Shown piece after piece: positions 62,250 to 64,000 of a DNA stretch of 64,000 bases. The notes below the pieces were generated by a model. It made no database searches. It saw only the letters and a program-made list of their open reading frames with translations, and was not told the DNA's origin. Every line of letters begins with the position of its first letter. The stretch's first letter is position 1. Where the stretch lies: assembly GCF_004745865.1 (NCBI RefSeq), contig NZ_SRKZ01000009.1, positions 1 through 64,000 on the forward strand, in the 5' to 3' direction. Position numbers and translations under genes: made by a program. Origin of the DNA: Hymenobacter wooponensis. GTDB taxonomy: Bacteria > Bacteroidota > Bacteroidia > Cytophagales > Hymenobacteraceae.

Positions 62250-62289
62250 AGCCCGTTAACCAGTCTGGAAGCTGGCTAACGGGCTTTTT
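62250..62289 (+). terminator. Intrinsic terminator after the PAP2 gene
   Basis: AGCCCGTTAACCAG / CTGGCTAACGGGCT with one mismatch, an 8-base loop and a TTTTT tail. No gene seen in the rest of 62290-62533. Confidence 0.8.
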
Positions 62290-62533
62290 CACTACGGGAC
62301 CGTTAGTTTCTGGCTTAATAGGGTTTATTCAGAATTGCTTCAGAAACGGTGCCTAACCTTGTGCGTAGTGCTGCTTCACGCATTCTTCATAAATATCTAA
62401 AGTACCATTCATATGACAGCAAGATGCTTTTAAAGCAGAGTGCTGGCGGACAGCTGATAAAACAATCCTGTTTTACAACCTCACATGCGGTAGCCATGCG
62501 CTCTTCGCTTTGTTGCACTCATAGTTAGTTGCC

Positions 62534-63898
62534 GTGACTTTTTTCCTTCCGAATCGACTTTCAAATCTTCTGGTCTTTCCCCTCCACCGCCGCGGCGTTT
62601 GGCTACTGGCTTTGCCGCTGCTGCTGGCCGGCTGCGTCAGCACCAAGTCAGCGTACACCCGCGACCATGTGGCCCGGCGCCTGCAAGCCCGCGGCGGCTA
62701 CGAGCTGGGCACGGCCCGCAGCGCCAGCGCCCTGGCCCCGGCGCTGCCTACTCTGCAGGACGGCCTGAGCGAAGACGAGGCCATCCGCCTGGCCCTGACC
62801 CGCAACCCCGCTTTCCAGGCCGACCTGAGCACGCTGGCGCTGGCCCAGGCCGATTTACAAGACGCTGGTTTGCTTCCCAATCCCGTGCTGAGCCTGGTGA
62901 CGGCCCACGGTACCGCCCCGTTCTCCATGGCGCTGAGCCTAGCCTCTGACCTGCTCTGGCAGCGGCTGTCGCGCGTGGGGGCCGCTCAGCTGGAAACCCA
63001 GCGCGTAGCCGAAAGCCTCGTCAGTCGCGGCCTGCTGGTTAGCCGCGACGCCCAGGTAAGCTACACGGATATCACGCTGGCCGATGAGCGGCTGCGCATC
63101 GCCCGTGAGGCCATTGTGATGCGGGCCGAAGTAGCGCGCATCGTGCGGGCCCGCTACCGCGCAGGCGAGGCCAGCGAGCTGGAAACCGTGGCGCCCAGCG
63201 CCGATTCCCTGCGCGCCGTCGACGACTACTACCGGGCCCGCCGCGACAACCGGGTGGCCCGCCTGCGCCTGCTGGCTACGCTGGGCCTGGACTCCGTGAA
63301 TGCCGATTCCCTGCGGTTCACCGCCGCTCCCGTCTCGGCGACTCTGGTGCCGCCCTTGCCGACGCTGCTCGATTCGGCCTACGCTGCCCGGCCCGACTTG
63401 TGGGCAGCGCGGGTGGGCATCGAGGGCATTGGCCAGCGGCTGCGGTGGGAACGGAGTCGGGTGTTTTCGTTCATCGTTTCGCTGGACGCCCGCTTCAACA
63501 ACCCCAACCCGGTGCACCTGGGGCCGGGCGCAACCATCGGCCTGCCCCTCTTCAACCGCAACCAGGGCCGCATTTCGCGGGTGAAAGCCGAGCTGGAACA
63601 AGCCTCCTGGCAGTACCTGACCCTGCGCCAGACCGTGAACCTGGACGTGCGCGAGGCCTACGCCCAGTACGAGCAGGCCACCCAGAGCGTCGCCCTGTGG
63701 GAGCGGAGCTACCTGCCCAGCCTCCAGGACGCGCTGCGCCGCTCCACCAATGCCTTTATCAACGGCGACTTCCCTTACGTGCAGGTGGCCGAAACCACCC
63801 GCCAGTTGCTCGATGCCCAGCAGCGTGCCGCCGACGCCCGCGCGGACCAGCGCCGCGCCCTGGCCCGGCTGCGCTACGCTGTGGGCGGCCGCTTCTAA
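62534..63898 (+). CDS. TolC-family outer membrane efflux lipoprotein
   Basis: A GTG at 62534 gives 454 residues with a lipobox (LALPLLLAGC near residue 34). Two TolC repeats follow (AIRLALTRNPAFQADLSTLA; REAYAQYEQATQSVALWERS) with a rich coiled-coil text and a GLPLFNRNQGRISR turn. This is the CusC-like lipid-anchored type. It precedes the start of another gene at 63919, as expected for an efflux operon. Confidence 0.85.
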   Translation: MTFFLPNRLSNLLVFPLHRRGVWLLALPLLLAGCVSTKSAYTRDHVARRLQARGGYELGTARSASALAPALPTLQDGLSEDEAIRLALTRNPAFQADLSTLALAQADLQDAGLLPNPVLSLVTAHGTAPFSMALSLASDLLWQRLSRVGAAQLETQRVAESLVSRGLLVSRDAQVSYTDITLADERLRIAREAIVMRAEVARIVRARYRAGEASELETVAPSADSLRAVDDYYRARRDNRVARLRLLATLGLDSVNADSLRFTAAPVSATLVPPLPTLLDSAYAARPDLWAARVGIEGIGQRLRWERSRVFSFIVSLDARFNNPNPVHLGPGATIGLPLFNRNQGRISRVKAELEQASWQYLTLRQTVNLDVREAYAQYEQATQSVALWERSYLPSLQDALRRSTNAFINGDFPYVQVAETTRQLLDAQQRAADARADQRRALARLRYAVGGRF

Positions 63899-63918
63899 TT
63901 CTTCGATTTCTTCTCTGT

Positions 63919-64000
63919 ATGTACTTCCCCAAGTTTACATTCTCCCTGCTGGCAGCGTCCCGCTGCCTGGCACTGAGTGGCCTGCTCGGTGGCGCAGTTG
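63919..64000 (+). CDS. Start of a gene cut by the window edge
   Basis: An ATG at 63919, 20 bp after the TolC-like gene, opens a signal-like sequence (MYFPKFTFSLLAASRCLALS). By position it is probably the periplasmic adaptor of the second efflux operon, but only 27 codons are in view. Confidence 0.5.
   Translation, partial: MYFPKFTFSLLAASRCLALSGLLGGAV

Noticed and set aside
1..64000. tRNA, rRNA, CRISPR array or riboswitch
   Set aside because: I saw no cloverleaf-like, rRNA-like, evenly spaced repeat-spacer or known riboswitch sequence on either strand by eye.

Overview
The window looks like a piece of an accessory replicon (a plasmid or megaplasmid) from a Hymenobacter-like member of the Bacteroidota (Cytophagales). 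The support is a high-GC coding style, weak Shine-Dalgarno signals, a few TAnnTTTG promoter elements, a type IX secretion C-terminal domain on one secreted protein, many small Hymenobacter-type lipoproteins and membrane proteins, and a Rep_3 initiator with iterons beside a ParA locus. The genus assignment is an inference from gene style; no rRNA or other marker gene is present.

Layout. (1) 0-3.4 kb: remnants of a serine recombinase, a cassette flanked by 36-bp inverted repeats that carries a DUF6624 gene and interrupts a monooxygenase-like gene, then small lipoprotein and membrane genes. (2) 3.7-13.9 kb: an ordered set of secreted proteins: serine hydrolase, SBBP-type propeller with T9SS tail, TonB_C-repeat protein, NHL propeller, WG-repeat protein and a frameshifted lipoprotein. 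(3) 13.9-27 kb: many small membrane proteins and lipoproteins, several clearly decaying, with a second TonB_C-repeat protein and an FAD monooxygenase. (4) 27-36.5 kb: mobile DNA: recombinase fragments, a Fic protein with an operator-like palindrome on its start codon, a pRiA4b ORF-3 protein, a resolvase plus ISKra4-type transposase, an IS630 with an A-run frameshift, a truncated IS3, an IS1 pseudogene and a 793-bp Tn3-type mini-element with 38-bp ends. (5) 36.9-39.8 kb: plasmid backbone: Rep, iteron origin, small partition partner, ParA and a repeat-rich candidate centromere. (6) 39.8-48.5 kb: serine recombinase, SIR2-domain protein and a small upstream gene in one operon (candidate defence unit), then a pair of tyrosine recombinases resembling Tn554 TnpA/TnpB and two XRE repressor-like genes. 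(7) 48.9-51 kb: very small genes, strong hairpins, a 54-bp perfect palindrome and decayed fragments. (8) 51-64 kb: a membrane protein, a TolC-MFP-RND efflux operon, a metzincin protease lacking a signal peptide, a COG4705-like membrane protein, two PAP2 phosphatases and the start of a second efflux operon.

How it works together. The replicon maintains itself through Rep/iterons and ParA with its partner, and carries its own recombination and transposition enzymes. Its cargo is cell-envelope biology (secreted propellers, lipoproteins, efflux, lipid phosphatases). The strongest candidate for something undescribed is the three-gene unit at 39.8-42.8 kb, in which an NAD-handling SIR2 protein with an unrecognised C-terminal half lies 3 bp upstream of a serine recombinase and 28 bp downstream of a 67-residue protein. 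Other items worth checking are the Fic start-codon operator, the Rep gene with an iteron at its start codon and a second one inside its coding region, and the transposase-less cassette carrying DUF6624.
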